Origin: Pyrocephalus nanus
Taxonomy: Eukaryota > Chordata > Aves > Passeriformes > Tyrannidae
Direction of reading: 5' to 3'
Assembly (NCBI GenBank): GCA_038380795.1
Contig: CM076268.1
Location: forward strand, 16,992,001 to 17,056,000
Length of the DNA: 64,000 nucleotides
This document shows, piece after piece, positions 28,033 through 41,600 of the stretch. The number at the start of each line of letters is the position of its first letter. Position 1 is the first letter of the stretch. The notes under the pieces were generated by a model. That model was not told the DNA's origin. It searched no databases and worked only from the letters and a program-made list of their open reading frames with translations. Position numbers and translations under genes: made by a program.

Positions 28033-28134
28033 GCATGTGAAACCCATCACTAGTAGAAATAACGTAAGCATGGGCCATGACAAGATCAAAAGGAGAAAAA
28101 AGCAAACATTCCCAAGGTAATTCAAATAATAAGC
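28033..28134 (+). repeat. Local dispersed repeat B, copy 1
   Basis: This segment aligns with 29593-29696 in direct orientation. Shared blocks are GCATGT, CCATCAC, AGTAG, AGCATGGGC, GATCAA, AGGA, CCC, AGGTA, TTCAAA and AGCT, at matching spacing. Identity by eye is about two thirds. The family is not recognised. Confidence 0.65.
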
Positions 28135-29592
28135 TAATAGCAACAAAAAGGAAAAGCAGACCGAGTTACAATGACTGATCTGGAGCTAGGAATAGGAATT
28201 TTTCTCCCATACAGGACATCTTCAATATGCACCTTCTGTGTAGCTCCCCAGAAATGAGAGATGAAGGATAGCAATTCTCTCCGCTTTCCCCTGCCACCAC
28301 CTTGAACCATTGTTTTCAATCAGCCTTTTTTTTTTAAGAGGCACAGACACATTTACAAGTGGCAGCCTAGACACACATCACTAACCTTTTGCAGCAGCTT
28401 TGTCTATGTATTCTTCCTTAATATTAGAATCACTTTGATTTACGAAAATGTGCTGCAAATAGAGCATTGACATTGCGTGTAGCTAGGGTAAGGACTGACA
28501 AGAGAGTTAGCCAAATAATTAATCTGTGTGACAACTCAGTTCTAAAATGTCTGTTAATTCCCCTAAGTTACCCTATGTTTCAAGAAAATACAAAATAAAA
28601 CCTGAGGTCTAGTGAAAAAAAAAAAAAAAGGTAGAAGAAAAAATTGCCACAAATAGCCAAAGGGATGATTTTCTAATCTAGGGAAATTCAAAGTGAAAGG
28701 TTCTATTTATCATTCCACAATTACCTATCTATTATGAATGACAGTAGATCTTGAACATGGTGAAAGGCAGCATAACTGTACAAAGAATGCAGATTGTTGC
28801 TGTAAGTAATGACAGGAGAAATTAACCAAGGATTGGTTGTGCTGCATGAAAGTAGTAATTTCCTCTTCACAGTGCACCTGCAAGTATGAAAATGCTAACT
28901 GAATGTATGATTAAGCGTAGCAGCCATGCTTGTGTCATATATAATTAATAAGCCCTACTAATAAAGCCAGCAACAAATAAACTGAGAAGAAATTCAAGGG
29001 CAAAAGATCAACTGAGAATACCTTTGCACCATAAAATTCAAAAGCCTTGATGCATCATTTGGTGCCCTGAAGGCAGGGAAGAGAAACCCAGGTAATCTTT
29101 TCTTTTGAATACTGATATGAAAAATGATGCAAGCAATTACACCTTCAGATTCCCAGCTACAGTGTACACACTGCAAACAGTTACAGATGAAAAACACACA
29201 CAACTACCAGTAGCACATAGGGATGAGAAATCAAGCCAAGAGAAAAAAAACATTCCAACACTATCACTTTCACATAAAAACTTACTCCTATCACGTCTCC
29301 TATGTTTTGGTTACATGCCTACAGTAGTTTACACAAAATAACAGGGAATAAGGAACAGAAGACACAGCTCTCAGCATAGCTGAGTTGATGCTGCTTCAAC
29401 AGCTTTGATTATAGGATGATGTTTAACTCCTAAAATCAAGTATAGGAAAATGAAACAGCATTCCAGACTAATTTCGTTGAGTTCTGCACCTGTGAAGTCT
29501 TACAGACTGTTGAAGAAACTGAGTTCACTTTCGGAAAGGAATAATTAAAGGATATTAAATATGCCAATGTAAGAAATACAATTAAAAACACC

Positions 29593-29696
29593 TGCATGTA
29601 TGGGAAATCCATCACCAGTAGCAACTGGGCCAGCATGGGCTAGGAGATGATCAATAGGATGAAAAAAATATCCCCCAGGTATTTCAAACACAGCTT
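29593..29696 (+). repeat. Local dispersed repeat B, copy 2
   Basis: This is the counterpart of 28033-28134, about 1.56 kb downstream in the same orientation. It partly overlaps a short minus-strand ORF (29436-29636), which is not protein-like and is not called. Confidence 0.65.
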
Positions 29697-32437
29697 GGTT
29701 ATAATACTTAAGGAGATTTCAACCTCTATATGGCAACCAACAAAGCAAAGTAAGAAATTATTAACCTTGGAATCGTTCTCATGTATTTACAGTAACTTCC
29801 AGTAGCACAGGCTATCAGGAAGAGAGTTTTTACATTCCAGAATGTGCCATTTCACATGACAGCTTAATGCATTTCAATCAATATGCAGAAATATGATATT
29901 GAATAGACTCCGAATCCTAAAACAAAACCACCCAAACCAAAATGCAATGAGGTTGTTTATATGCAATAGAAACAAATCCATGTTTTTCTTTAAAAGCTTC
30001 AGTTTGAATGAATACAAGTGCTTTTAATGATTGGGAAAGCTTTTCTTTCACAGTAAAAATTGCAAGAAAAGATAGAATTCCAAAGAAATAGTGATTAAGA
30101 ACATTTTACTGATTTCAATACAATTAGACAATGCAGTAAGCACTACACAGTGTTTACTCAAATGTACCTTTATCTAACATGGTGATTGAATTAAAGAAAA
30201 ACAATTCTTAAACTCTCTAAGACACTAAACACTAGAAAAATTAAACCTCATTAGCTAATGAAATAAAATTAGATTTCTGCACCTAAAATGCCACTCTATT
30301 GAACTTCTCTATAAGAAATTTTTTCTCTTCTGCTGCTGTGCTCATCTCTGTTTTACACAGGCCACATTTATCTGCCATGATTAATTAACTTTTCTGTTAA
30401 TGAACATTTAAGAATTAATATGATGCATTTAGTATTGCAGAATATGTCCTAACAGGGAGTTTTAAAATCTGGGCAGGATACTTTTCCATCTTGGAATCCT
30501 GAAAGATTTGGGAAAAGATCTCTCTGTAAAGTAGATAAGTGAGATGACAAAATTAAGTGCCTTCTTTGCTCAGTGTGGCATATGTTACTGGCTCATCTAC
30601 CCATTTCTTCCTACTAATTAGGGCCAACTATTAAAACCCCCAAGCAGTATATATGCTGCCACCACAGTCCTTGGAAACAAGGTGTGTGAGGTTACACAAA
30701 TTCACCAGAAGACAACCAAAACCAAGACCCACATGTTTGAGTTTAAACCACACTGTTTTCTAAATGACTGTGCTTTGGCTACCTCATATCCAGCTGGACT
30801 GATTTTTCCAGGGGACAAAGCACAGTTCTTGCCTTCCACAGTATTGCTACTGACACAAAATAAATAGCAAAAGAAATGAATGTTCAGGCTCTTTGCTAGA
30901 GCAGAAATTGAATGCACATTGAGTAAACTCCCATTGACAAGATGGTTTGAAGAACATACACATAGTTACAAACAGGTCTGTTCTGGTAGTGCCTCCAGAG
31001 ACCAGTGGAGGATGGATTGTTATTATCCACAGTATGGTAGCTGCCAGAGATCCTGGTGTAAAGACAACTAAGGACTCTGTGAGAACAGGTGCATCTCTCC
31101 TGGTTAATATGAAATCATGTTATAAAGCACCAAATAAACAGCAACCCCATAAATTAAACCTGAACATCATATATCTACAGAATCTAGGACAACTCTCATG
31201 GGAAGAAAATATTGCATCTGAAGTAAAAGTCTATTCATCACTCAGTACAAGTACCAAATCATTAAACTGATGCCAAAAAGGGTAAATGAAGCCTTGTTGT
31301 ATTAGAACATAAGACTCCTAAAACACAAAACTTATTAATTGATATATCCTACTCTTACATATCCAGGTATTACTTAATGCTAGTACTGCAGAAGAGTCTG
31401 GAACCACTGCCCAACTTATGTGAACTTCTCCCACCCTTCCAGAATCTAATAAGCAACTATGTCACCAGATTATCAGACAAAATATCTCCATTTTCCTTGA
31501 CCTCAGAGTTCTTTCCTAGATGTAGGTTGCATAAGGAATTATTTTTGTATCAAACATCCATTCTACAGTTAAGAATACCTATGTCAGACCGTAATAACCC
31601 TTGCCATATCTGTTGTATTTGACATAAAGCCCTTGGGGTTAAAAAAATTCAGTAAGAATTTAATTAACAATTTGAAAGGTGCAGATCACTGGTGGCCCAT
31701 TTTTGCTCATTAATTTAACAACAAAACCTACCTGACTATTAATTAGAACATTTCTAACACGAGTGAAACAGCTGTGGCAGTCCAGGCTGTTCCATTATTA
31801 TTTTCTTATATGCTATGAATATTTAAAAGTGCAAGGAACTTCAACATAATAGCACAGACTCTGAAGAAAAAAAAATTACAAATAGACTGAAAATTTACTT
31901 GACTAAACAAATTGATTGGAAGAGAACTATGTGCTCTAGAAGAAAAAACACATGATTATCTGACAGGATAATCTGTTTTAATGAGTCAGGACATTAAAAC
32001 AGAGGCTCTGAAGAACATTTAAGATATTTCCATTTTTCCAAGGAGGGATTCTAAAAGAATATTAAATACCACAGCTATAAAGAATAACAATGGATATAGC
32101 ATTTGCCTTTGGAGCAAGTCAACCAGTACCAACATCTTACTACTGCTGGTTAAGAGGAGAGTCTGACCTGTAATTAAATTATTTCAATCTTCAACTTTGC
32201 TGCCATCTGTAGGTAACTTGAATGGTACAAAGAAGACAAGAATCAAGTTTGAATCCGGTCAGACAACAGTTCTGTGATCAGGACCTATGTCCGTAAGAAA
32301 GCACATGATGTTCTTGTTACCTGTCCCTCCTGACTTTCATGTTAAAATCAGGCAGAAAAATACACAAGATAAAACATACAACAGCTTGTGGCTTTGTCGT
32401 TCTGTGCACCTCAAAATAATCTTGCAATTGAGGCAGT

Positions 32438-32459
32438 AAAAAAAAAAAAAAAAAAAAAA
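32438..32459 (+). repeat. Poly-A run (22 A)
   Basis: This is an uninterrupted 22-base A homopolymer. No LINE or retro-copy that would explain it as a tail could be identified upstream. Confidence 0.95.
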
Positions 32460-32473
32460 GGAAAATTAAGTTA

Positions 32474-32880
32474 GAATCACAGAACCATAGATCAGTTTGT
32501 TTGGGAAGAGACCTTAAAGATCATTTAGTTCTAAATCCCCTGCCATAGGCAGTGATGCCATTCACTAGATCAGGTTCCTCAGAGCCCCATCCAGCCTGCT
32601 ATTGAACAATTCCAGGGATGGGGCATCCACAACTTCTCCAAACAACCTCTTCCAGAGCTTCATCGCCCTCTGAGTAAAGAAATTCTTCCTAACATCCAGA
32701 CCTGCCCTCTTTCAGTTTGAAGCCATTTCCCCTTGTCCTGTCACTGTCTGCCTGTATAAGAATTCTCTCCCCCTCCTTTCTATAGGCCCCTTTCAGGTAC
32801 CAGAAGGCTGTAACGAGGTGTCCCCGAAGCCTTCTCTTCTCCATGCGAAACCATCCCAGTTGTTGGATCCATCCTGAGGA
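32474..32880 (-). repeat. CR1 LINE 3' fragment, reverse orientation
   Basis: Plus-strand landmarks are AGAATCACAGAACCATAGAT, GAAGAGACCTTAAAGATCAT, CCCTGCCATAGGCAG, CAGGGATGGGGCATCCACAA and CAAACAACCTCTTCCAGAGC, the reverse complement of a CR1 3' end. The copy is truncated at about 400 bp. A run of 22 A lies 15 bases before its edge and is probably independent, as CR1 tails are not poly-A. Confidence 0.93.
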
Positions 32881-33159
32881 TCCATGCTAGTTTACAGCAC
32901 TATTACACTGTGGTATGCACCAGAACACCTGTAATTTTGACTGTAATTAATGAAATTTAATTCTTGGTGCATGTCTGGTAGTTGAAACTTAGCTTCTTTT
33001 CAGTGAGCCATGCAATGTTTTAGCAAAACTGTTACTATAATGAAAACTTTTCAAAAGAAAAATAAACCAAAAGCAGATAATTTGATAATAATCTCAAACC
33101 TATTATGATCAGCTTTGGAAATCTGAAATTAAACAAGTAACGCCAAAATTTGAAATATT

Positions 33160-35570
33160 TGATTTAATGACTGCACAATTTTAATACATAAAAATAGATA
33201 CTTACTAATGAACAAGTTTATACAAATCAGATTTCTTTTGTATGGTACAAAACAATGATGGAGATAAAAAAAGATTTGCTGGATTACAGGACAAGACAAA
33301 AGAACAACAAAACATCATTGCAGAAAAGTTTTAAAATTATATGAGTCTTATTTCATAAATACAGTGCAATGCTTTCATTTAACAAATACAAAATTTACTA
33401 TTTAATCTATGAACATCAGGAAATATATAAAATGTCTTTGAATGACAATCTTATTTAAAAACTGATGCAAATACAATAGCGTTTTTACAATTTTGAGGTA
33501 ATATTACACATTAAATCAAAAAGAGCTCCAATAAATAAAACTAAACTGAAGGCAAAGTGCAATTCAGTGAAAATGAGAAGATAAAGCTTTTATTTTAACA
33601 ATAATAGATAAATAGTTATTAAAAGTGGGCTTAAGCCATAAAAAAATATTTTGGCTAATTTGCCATGTTTTCAGATAAAGTGTATAGCTATTTATTCATA
33701 AGCCAACCTTCCACAAATCCAATTCTACAGAGAGGGGAATAGGGGCAGTGTTTGTTTCCAAATTTCTTTACAACCATATTCAGCTATTAGAAATTTAACA
33801 TTGCTTGAAGCTGTCTAGTTCATTCAGTGCAACAGTGAAAGTTTCATTTATTTCTTAGCATCTGAAATCCCGTAAGTTAAAATTTATTTTGAAATCTCCA
33901 TTTGGGAGAAACAATGTAAAATGTAGAATTTTTTAGTGCTGCTTTTAACACTCTCTGTGCTAACCCAGTTTAGTTCCATGGTAAAGTCAACAGAAATTTT
34001 GCTACTGGTTTCAAGGACAGCACAATGAATACAGTGTCAAATATTCTAAAATATTCTAATATTTATCTCTGCTTTAATAAAACAGTAAAATCACCAGTAA
34101 CTTATCAAGGATATAAAATAAAAGCAAATTTACACCTTGTTATTGAAGAATACCCACAACAGCTTTGAAACTATGAATTAGACAGATTAATTTGTTCATA
34201 ATTTTTTTAATCTGTTGATTATATGTAAATAATACAGAGAGAGAAAAGAAGACTAATATAATATTTGAGCATAGACACTACAAGATATTTAATCATCCAT
34301 GCCCCAGCAGAAGTCAATGGGGAAACCTGACAAATTAGATGCCAAAATGTCTCGAATGATCTGGGCCTCATTCAGCTGAAAGAAAAATCTATAGAACACA
34401 CAGTAGCTATTCATATTTAAAAATACTATACTGCATGCTGATAAATTCTTTCCATTTAATGAATAAAACCCAGACTTACAATTACATCAGTATTTTAGAA
34501 CCATTTATTTCTCAGTTCCCAATTTGGTAACTCAGAGGAGACATAACAATTTTCTTTTCATGTAGTTTGTGCAGCGAAAAACACAAAACATTGTCTCCAA
34601 ATGCTCGTCTTAAAGTTAATGAAAGCTTCAACATTCTTCTGAAATGTTATTGTATTCACTTTTGTCACAGCTTACTTAAGACTTTCAACAGAGTTACTAA
34701 AAAAATGTCAGCATGATACACTATATCAGTTTGCCATGATTTGTGGATTTAATCCTCTTCCTAAAAGCATTTCACCATATGTGGAATTTATTTTAAATAT
34801 CTAGTTTTGTTTACTAAAATGCTACAGTAGATCTGGTTATTTTGCTGTAAAGAATGAACATACAAGTTCCTTAACACTTGTAGCTTGAACTTGAATCCCC
34901 TCAACCTGAAAAAATACCTTTTAACACCCTTGTACAGTCAAGTGTAAAAACTGAATATAGAACATCTAAAACCTCTTATTCATAAAAAATAATTTTTTAG
35001 CATAAATGGCACTATCAAAACCCTATTTCTTCACAGGCAGTTATTTACATACTCCTTAGACAGCTGGTTTCACTAAGAAGGAAAACCAGAATAATAAAAC
35101 TACATATATTTTATAAAGACTAAAATACCTATTTGCCTTTGTGAAAAAAATGGCTACATGCTGATGTATTTTTTTCCTATTATTAATGTTAATTTAAAAC
35201 ATTCTACCACTGGGATTAAATAATAAAGAAATATTCTGTATATTATCTCCCGGTGGGATACCTTGATGTAAGGGAATCATAATTAATGATAAAGTGCTAT
35301 CAAGAAAAAACTAAAACTTAGAAATTGCCTTAGCTGGGTTTTGTTTATCAAAGAGACAAGCTTTTTGTACTAAGAAAGCTACCTTCTGTGACAAAGCAAG
35401 CAGTAAACGTATTGCCATTCAGGAGAAAACATCCACTTCATATTTATTAAAAAAAAATAATTTGAGATAAAACTGGCACAGTATCAAGAGACATAACACT
35501 GAAAAGCTTAAAGGCACAATCAGAAGAGAGTGAATGCTACATAAAAATGCTGTTCTTTGATTACTAAATT
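33160..35570 (-). other. Probable HECTD2 3' UTR and downstream flank
   Basis: This is very AT-rich single-copy-looking sequence directly after the HECTD2 stop, without CR1 tails and without an ORF that resembles a protein. Several AATAAA hexamers occur on the minus strand. I infer that part of it is 3' UTR. The length of the UTR is unknown. Confidence 0.4.
35443..35448 (-). promoter_or_regulatory. Candidate proximal poly(A) signal of HECTD2
   Basis: AATAAA is present on the minus strand about 125 bases past the HECTD2 stop codon, followed by a GT/T-rich stretch (GTGGATGTTTTCTCC). This is the usual layout of a cleavage site. The region is AT-rich and holds several other AATAAA hexamers further downstream (for example 34787-34792, 34504-34509 and 33690-33695). 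Which one is used cannot be told from sequence. Confidence 0.35.
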
Positions 35571-35691
35571 TTATTCTAGACCAAACCCCTCTGCATTTGA
35601 AATTCCAATGATCAGCTTTTGCTTCAGTTCCTTCTTGTTCTTGTAAGGAGGGAGACAAAGCTGGTTGAAGCAGGTATGTGCCACGGGTAAC
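35571..35691 (-). CDS. HECTD2: HECTD2 last coding exon (catalytic cysteine and stop)
   Basis: This exon holds 121 bp of coding sequence, with acceptor AATTATTTTAG. After the G that completes tryptophan it encodes LPVAHTCFNQLCLPPYKNKK, then ELKQKLIIGISNAEGFGLE and TAA at 35571-35573. The catalytic Cys codon is TGC on the minus strand at 35670-35672. The exon continues downstream as 3' UTR of unknown length. Confidence 0.96.
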
Positions 35692-38600
35692 CTAAAATAA
35701 TTTAAACAATATCCAACAAAACACATTTAATAATAATGCAATAGAAGCAGAACACTGCCAACTGTCCACTCTATTCAGTTAAACATTACTTAAATAAGAA
35801 ACCCTGTGAAAGAAACTTTTATCCTAACGTTGTTGGTTCAAGTTCCGCTGCTTGCAAACAACACCACTGTTGGTCATAAGCACCTCAGGTGAATCTATTT
35901 GCCTGCAACTCCCTGTCTTTATTTTCTTGTTAAGTTGGAAACATCTCCTTCCAGATTTTGGAAACTCCAGGCACCACATAACATCTCTAAACACGAAATG
36001 TGGGTATAGTCAGAATCCACAACATGATGAAGGAAGGGGGGTCCTGCAGTAGGTATAGACAAACCTAAATGAACCACAGTTATGGGAGGATACACAACTC
36101 AAGGTCAGCCTGGTAGAATATATCCTTCCAGACATCCCTCAGCCATCTGAAATGCTGGACACTTTCAGCTGCAAGTTTCTTCTGAGAGACAGTTTGAATA
36201 TATGTATTGCAGATACTGCTGAGGAATGCCTGACAAACACTGGAAACTCTGCTTCTCACTAGAACAGATTAGTTTGATGAGCCACAGCTAAAAAGAAGCC
36301 AGGGATCTTCTTGCCCTTTAAATTCTCAAGTGACATGCAGGACAGCACTGAGGATATGGCCTGGTCCTACAACTGATTACTTGTGGGGAGAGAGAAGAAA
36401 GGCAATGAGGTGAAGCTCCACCTGATACTTGGAAAACATATAGAAAAATTTCTAAAACTTGGACAATTACAAGTTAAATTTTAATATGTGGCTCAAAAGC
36501 TCTCTATAGTTCTCTTTTCATTTAATCCCTCAGTGTTTTGAAGGGCGTTTGATCATTGGCAAACCTCCTTGAAAAGGGGTGGAACCCCCTAGATGTGGAA
36601 ACTCAAGCTACTTTCCCCTCCCTGCCCTTTAAAAGATCAGCAAAGATCTGTTAATCAGACTGGAGTTACACGCTTCAGAATTTGGAGAGTTGAGAAACTT
36701 TCATTAATTTGCCAATTCTTATTGCTATTATATTCTTTGATCCTATTGTATGAGCAACATATCTACATTCCTCCCTGTGCAGGCAGTCTGACAGCAACAA
36801 TTATCTTGCAAAACAGACCTACATCAGTTTAAAATGCACACTATTTCAAAATCCATTTTCTCATTTCTAAGAAAAAGAACAATTTACAGAAGGAACATAA
36901 ACAGAGATTCAATGTTGGCTGATTTTTCTTCATTTTTCATCAGATGCTCATGCTCCTTTAACATCATTGGAATCACCATTAGAAATAACTCAGTAACAAG
37001 ATAAATTGAATTTAAAAACAAAACCAAAGTTTACTTTGTTTATGCATTTAGTTCAGCTCTCCACAGAAAACCCCTCAAAAATTTTAATTTGAAACTATAA
37101 TTCCATGTAAGTATTTTGATTACCCTAAATGTCTGAGAAATCTAGGTGAAGTCAGTGAATACTGCTTATCAGTGAGTTTCAGAGCAGCAAGTTTTTCTAT
37201 ACAGCTTTCTAAATTATTTAAACTGACTTTTCCAGTCTTGAGAAGGAAAATACTAGCTAGAAAGTAAGTGGAATGTCTCAAATCTATTCAATACAAAATA
37301 AAACACTACCAGAAACATAAGAACTTGGCATGAACAATTTAATCCTCACAATGAAATTGCAAGACTGCTTTGTTCCAATATCCTCTGAGCAGTTTCTGTA
37401 TCAGCCATACCCCAGAGGCCCTAAAGGAATGCTGCATCTTTGCAGCCATACATGTTAATATTCTTATTTAGACCATCAAGAGAAAATGCAAGCATTTTCT
37501 GCAGGTGCAGGGGCTGCTATAAATAATGCCATATAATTCAAAGAATTCAGAAAAAATCACAGTGATTCAAGTATATTTTCACTAGTTCAGCTGACATGTA
37601 AGAACGATTAAATGAATAATTTATCTGAATTGAAAACATGTATGGGGTCTCTATAAATAAAGAATTACTGGCCTCAAAAGTAAACACTGACTGAGAAAAA
37701 ATTTTATGTTAGTCACCTGCAAAATTTATGCAATCAATAAATGGATATTCTGAAGGCAAACTAAAGGATTCCATGAAGTTTCTTCCTTGTATATTCATTT
37801 GCTCTTCTTTAAAAAGACATTCAAGAGCAATAAGGTCTCTTGGGAAGCACTGTAATGAAAAAAATTTTAAAATCCAAAAATACTACTTACCAATTAGTGG
37901 ATGTTTCACTCTTTGAAATCTTGAAATTCAAATCAGCCATTCCTCCCACAGGTACTCTATCACTTCCTGTAGCAAAATGTAGCAGCTTCTTTTGAAGGTC
38001 AAGAGAAAATCCAAGTACTACATCCCAGAAGTATCTATGCTCAGGGCAGAGAGAGAAGAAAATGTTGCAAGATGAAATATCATGACAAAACAGTATGAAG
38101 ATAATAATACAACCACAGGTACTACATGATGAATGTCACTTAGTGAGAATTGAATTAATGTAATATATAGGACATCAGTAGTATCCCAATATACAAGGTT
38201 AAATTCCTAAGGAATTGATAAGTACAATGCTTTATTAATTTCGGAATGATGCCTTGTCAAATGACACCCCAACCCACTTCCAAAGATAAATGCTTTCTAG
38301 TCACTAATATAAATGTCCTTAGTACCAAAGAGAATTGGAAAAAAACCCCTATTTTTAGAAAACAGGATAATAAAAATAAAGACTCAGATTTCTTATGGAG
38401 GATTTGAAGCTATTCTCTTTAAACTATCTCCACTTCCATCTAATCAGAACCTTTTAAGGATATTAAACAACATATACTATTAAGGATCCAACTCTTCCTA
38501 CTTAGGATAATTTAATAAGAGTCTTTGTCTTATTTGGAAATAGGTTTTTATTCAATCATTCTCAGATTATCCTTGAAGAGATTCTGGTGAAGGGTTAAAA

Positions 38601-41600
38601 TTGTATGATGCTTTCAAAGTCAGTATTTAGAATAAAAAACCCAAGCCTACCGTATAGTAGGATCAGTTTTTTGGTAGCCCTCATACTGGGTACTTCGCTG
38701 TAAAGCAGACATATCCAGTTCGGGGCTGCCACAAACAAGAATTTCAACCTCTTCTGGACGAAGCAGCTGCCAGAAATCAAGGATAAAATATATAATTTTT
38801 TAAAAATGAGAAATGATGCCACTATATTAAGATTAAATTATTATTGTGTCATTATAGAAAAATAAACAGAATGTCATTCAGTATAGGTCTCTAACTTGGC
38901 TATATACTGATTATAGAAAAATTAATCCCTCAGCACTCTGAACAATCTCTTACTACTATATGTAGTAAAAGCAAATTAAAGGATAACACCATATTCTAGC
39001 ATATTTCTTTTGTACTTCACCTCTTTTTTCATTCTTACATTTATTACATTGACTTGCCTGCCACCTGATTAGATTACAAATGGGTCAGGAAGAAATTTAA
39101 GTTTGTATAGATGAAATTCTGAGGGAGGGTCTTGATGTCAATTTTGGTTACAACTTCAATTTAATTTACGCTGACCATTCCCAGTGTAGGTAGCTGAGCA
39201 GCAGTGGCTGACACAACTCGGCTCTTAATTGTACACACTGCTGTGCAAAACAAGTACTTATGACAATAAACCACTAAACTTGCACCTGCAGAATCCACTT
39301 ATTCATTTACTACAACACTGCAATATTGCATGGCAGTGTGTCACGGCATTTCCATGGATTGTCATTCTCCTTCCAGAACCTTCCCTACAGTCAGTCACAC
39401 CTCGCCTTGCAGCAAGTGTGCCATAGTTCACTAATTTCACAGGAACTGAGAAAATCTCATGCAAATTGCAACTGCCTCTTCTTTCTCAGTGCAGAAGGGA
39501 TGATGTAAATGACAAAAGTCATTCCAACAGCCAAACAGGACTGAAAAAAGAAGAATGTTTAATCTCAACCTCACTGAGTGTTCTTCCTGGAAAAAGTAAT
39601 AGATGTTTTCAGAGCAGTCACTCAGGAGCACACAGACATAGCTGTTCTGCAGCTCATAACTGGAGGGAATACAGAGAAACCTCATAAACGTTCACAAGAG
39701 AGCCCATCAAGTGTCTGTGAATGCATACTGATAAACCTAACCTGAGGAGCTTTATTTATCTGTTTTTAATGGAACAACACAGAGAACAGTTGATTACCTG
39801 CTAATTTTTTCTACTTATGTTGGCTTAATCAAGTCTATTGATTAATCAAGGTTCTTTACAAATTTTAAAATCATCCAGTACAATTTGTTGAATTTAGATA
39901 AGTCATTGTCAAATACTTGAAACAGAAGTGAGTTGTTTCACTTAATTCTTACCAGTAATGCATATGAAGCACAGACACTATGAAATCCATAATAAAAAGC
40001 TGCAAACTGTTTGTAGATTGATTTGTTGAGAAGAAAATCAACATAGAGCTGCACATATTCTAAAAAAGAAAAACATTTTATTTTGTTACATTATAATAAT
40101 TTTAATCAATTATTTGTTCTGCTCTCCCAAATTGCAGTGAATTATGAAAAATGAATGCATTTCATTTTAGATACCATTAAAATGGTAGGCATATCAGAAA
40201 GGACTACAGTAATTTCATTTTCACATTGTTAACAAAAACCTAGGCTTATAGGAATGAAAAAAGACTTAAATCTGCCAAATATGTGTAGTTAATATATATT
40301 GAGGTACCTTTTCTATTCTGATTTGTGACTGCAATTTTATCTCCATTTGGCTTTAAGTTGTAAGATTTTATAACACCAAATTCTTCCTGAAAAACCTAGA
40401 GAAGAAGAGGAGTCAAGGTCAGTACTGGAAAATACATTCATATTCTCACAAATTACAGATCTGGTATTTATTTTGACATGTATTTCCCCTGTCTCTCTCT
40501 TTACCATATGCTATAATTCTGAGGGTTATTGGGTTTTTAAAAGTTAAAAATTACAATTCTCAACAAATTGCTCAAGAAATTGGTATTTGAAGTAAAAAAA
40601 TTGAGCCTCTTCCACAGTGGCATGTCAAACTGACCTGCAGACTCTGGAGCCACAAAGTTTTTCATACGAAAGAACAATCTACAAATAGCAAATACAATTA
40701 GGAAGGTATTTGTTCTGTTGTAGCTTGCCTAGGAACTAAAAAGTACCAACTCGAAATTTTATTAACTTGTATGTGTTCTAAAGCAATGAATAAATGAAAA
40801 AGACTTCCCTCACTGAAGCAGCAGTTAAGACGTAAAGGTCAGGCAAAACTCTCATAACCTGAACAAGCTATTGCTGAAGTGAGATTTCCTGGACAGAGTG
40901 TATAAAGGAAGGAAGGAAGCTCTGACTAGCTTCTGGGTTACACAGAAAAGAGATTGTCTTGCAGCCAGACGAATTCTGCAAGCCAGGGCTCTGGTTGCAA
41001 GGTGATGGTGTCAGGGAGAGCAAAGAGCTGGAAGTGCCCCAGCAGCTGCCCCTGTGATCCTGGCAGTCAGCACCGGGATGCACCTACACTGTCAGGGAAC
41101 AATAGCTTAAAGCCCCATCACAGAGTCAGCCTCTGTGTGCCCAGAGGCCCCAGAACAGTACTGGTCTTGAAACCCGTGCAGTTATATCACAAACAATCAG
41201 CAATCACACCATAGAAGGCCACTCCATTGCCATTTTAACATTGGTAAGTTACTGAACAAGTCTGAGAATCATTTATAGTTGTGTATTTAATGACCTGAAA
41301 GGTTGAGTAAAAATCCTCTTCGACATTGCCTTCATAGGACAGAAGTTCATTTAGTCCATGGGCCAATTCCTACAATATGAGTAAAAACTCTTTAGCGAAT
41401 CTATAAAACTAAGTGATGCACTTTGCAAGGATGTGCCAGAAGTATTACTTTGTACAGAAAGTATGTTGGAAAAAGCTGTATATTTAAAATGCATGCACAA
41501 AGAAAAACTCACTGCTGAATTAATATGTGTATTTTTATATCAGTATAAACAATTAAAATTTTCTTTTTACTACAGAAAATATGTATCAGAAAATCATATC

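Larger units (their letters stand above)
25916..32473. other. Intergenic, no gene recognised
   Basis: This is AT-rich unique-looking sequence with repeat pair B (28.0 and 29.6 kb), an A tract at 28617-28629 and the 22-A run at 32438. No ORF exceeds about 107 codons or resembles a known protein. Confidence 0.65.

Noticed and set aside
32438..32475. Poly-A run as the tail of the adjacent CR1
   Set aside because: CR1 elements do not end in poly-A, and the neighbouring CR1 is in reverse orientation with its own normal 3' end at about 32474.
1..33000. Search for PPP1R3C or another neighbour of HECTD2 on the plus strand
   Set aside because: The known neighbour in vertebrates has a long coding exon of about 300 codons. 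No ORF of that size or similarity exists here, so it must lie beyond the window.
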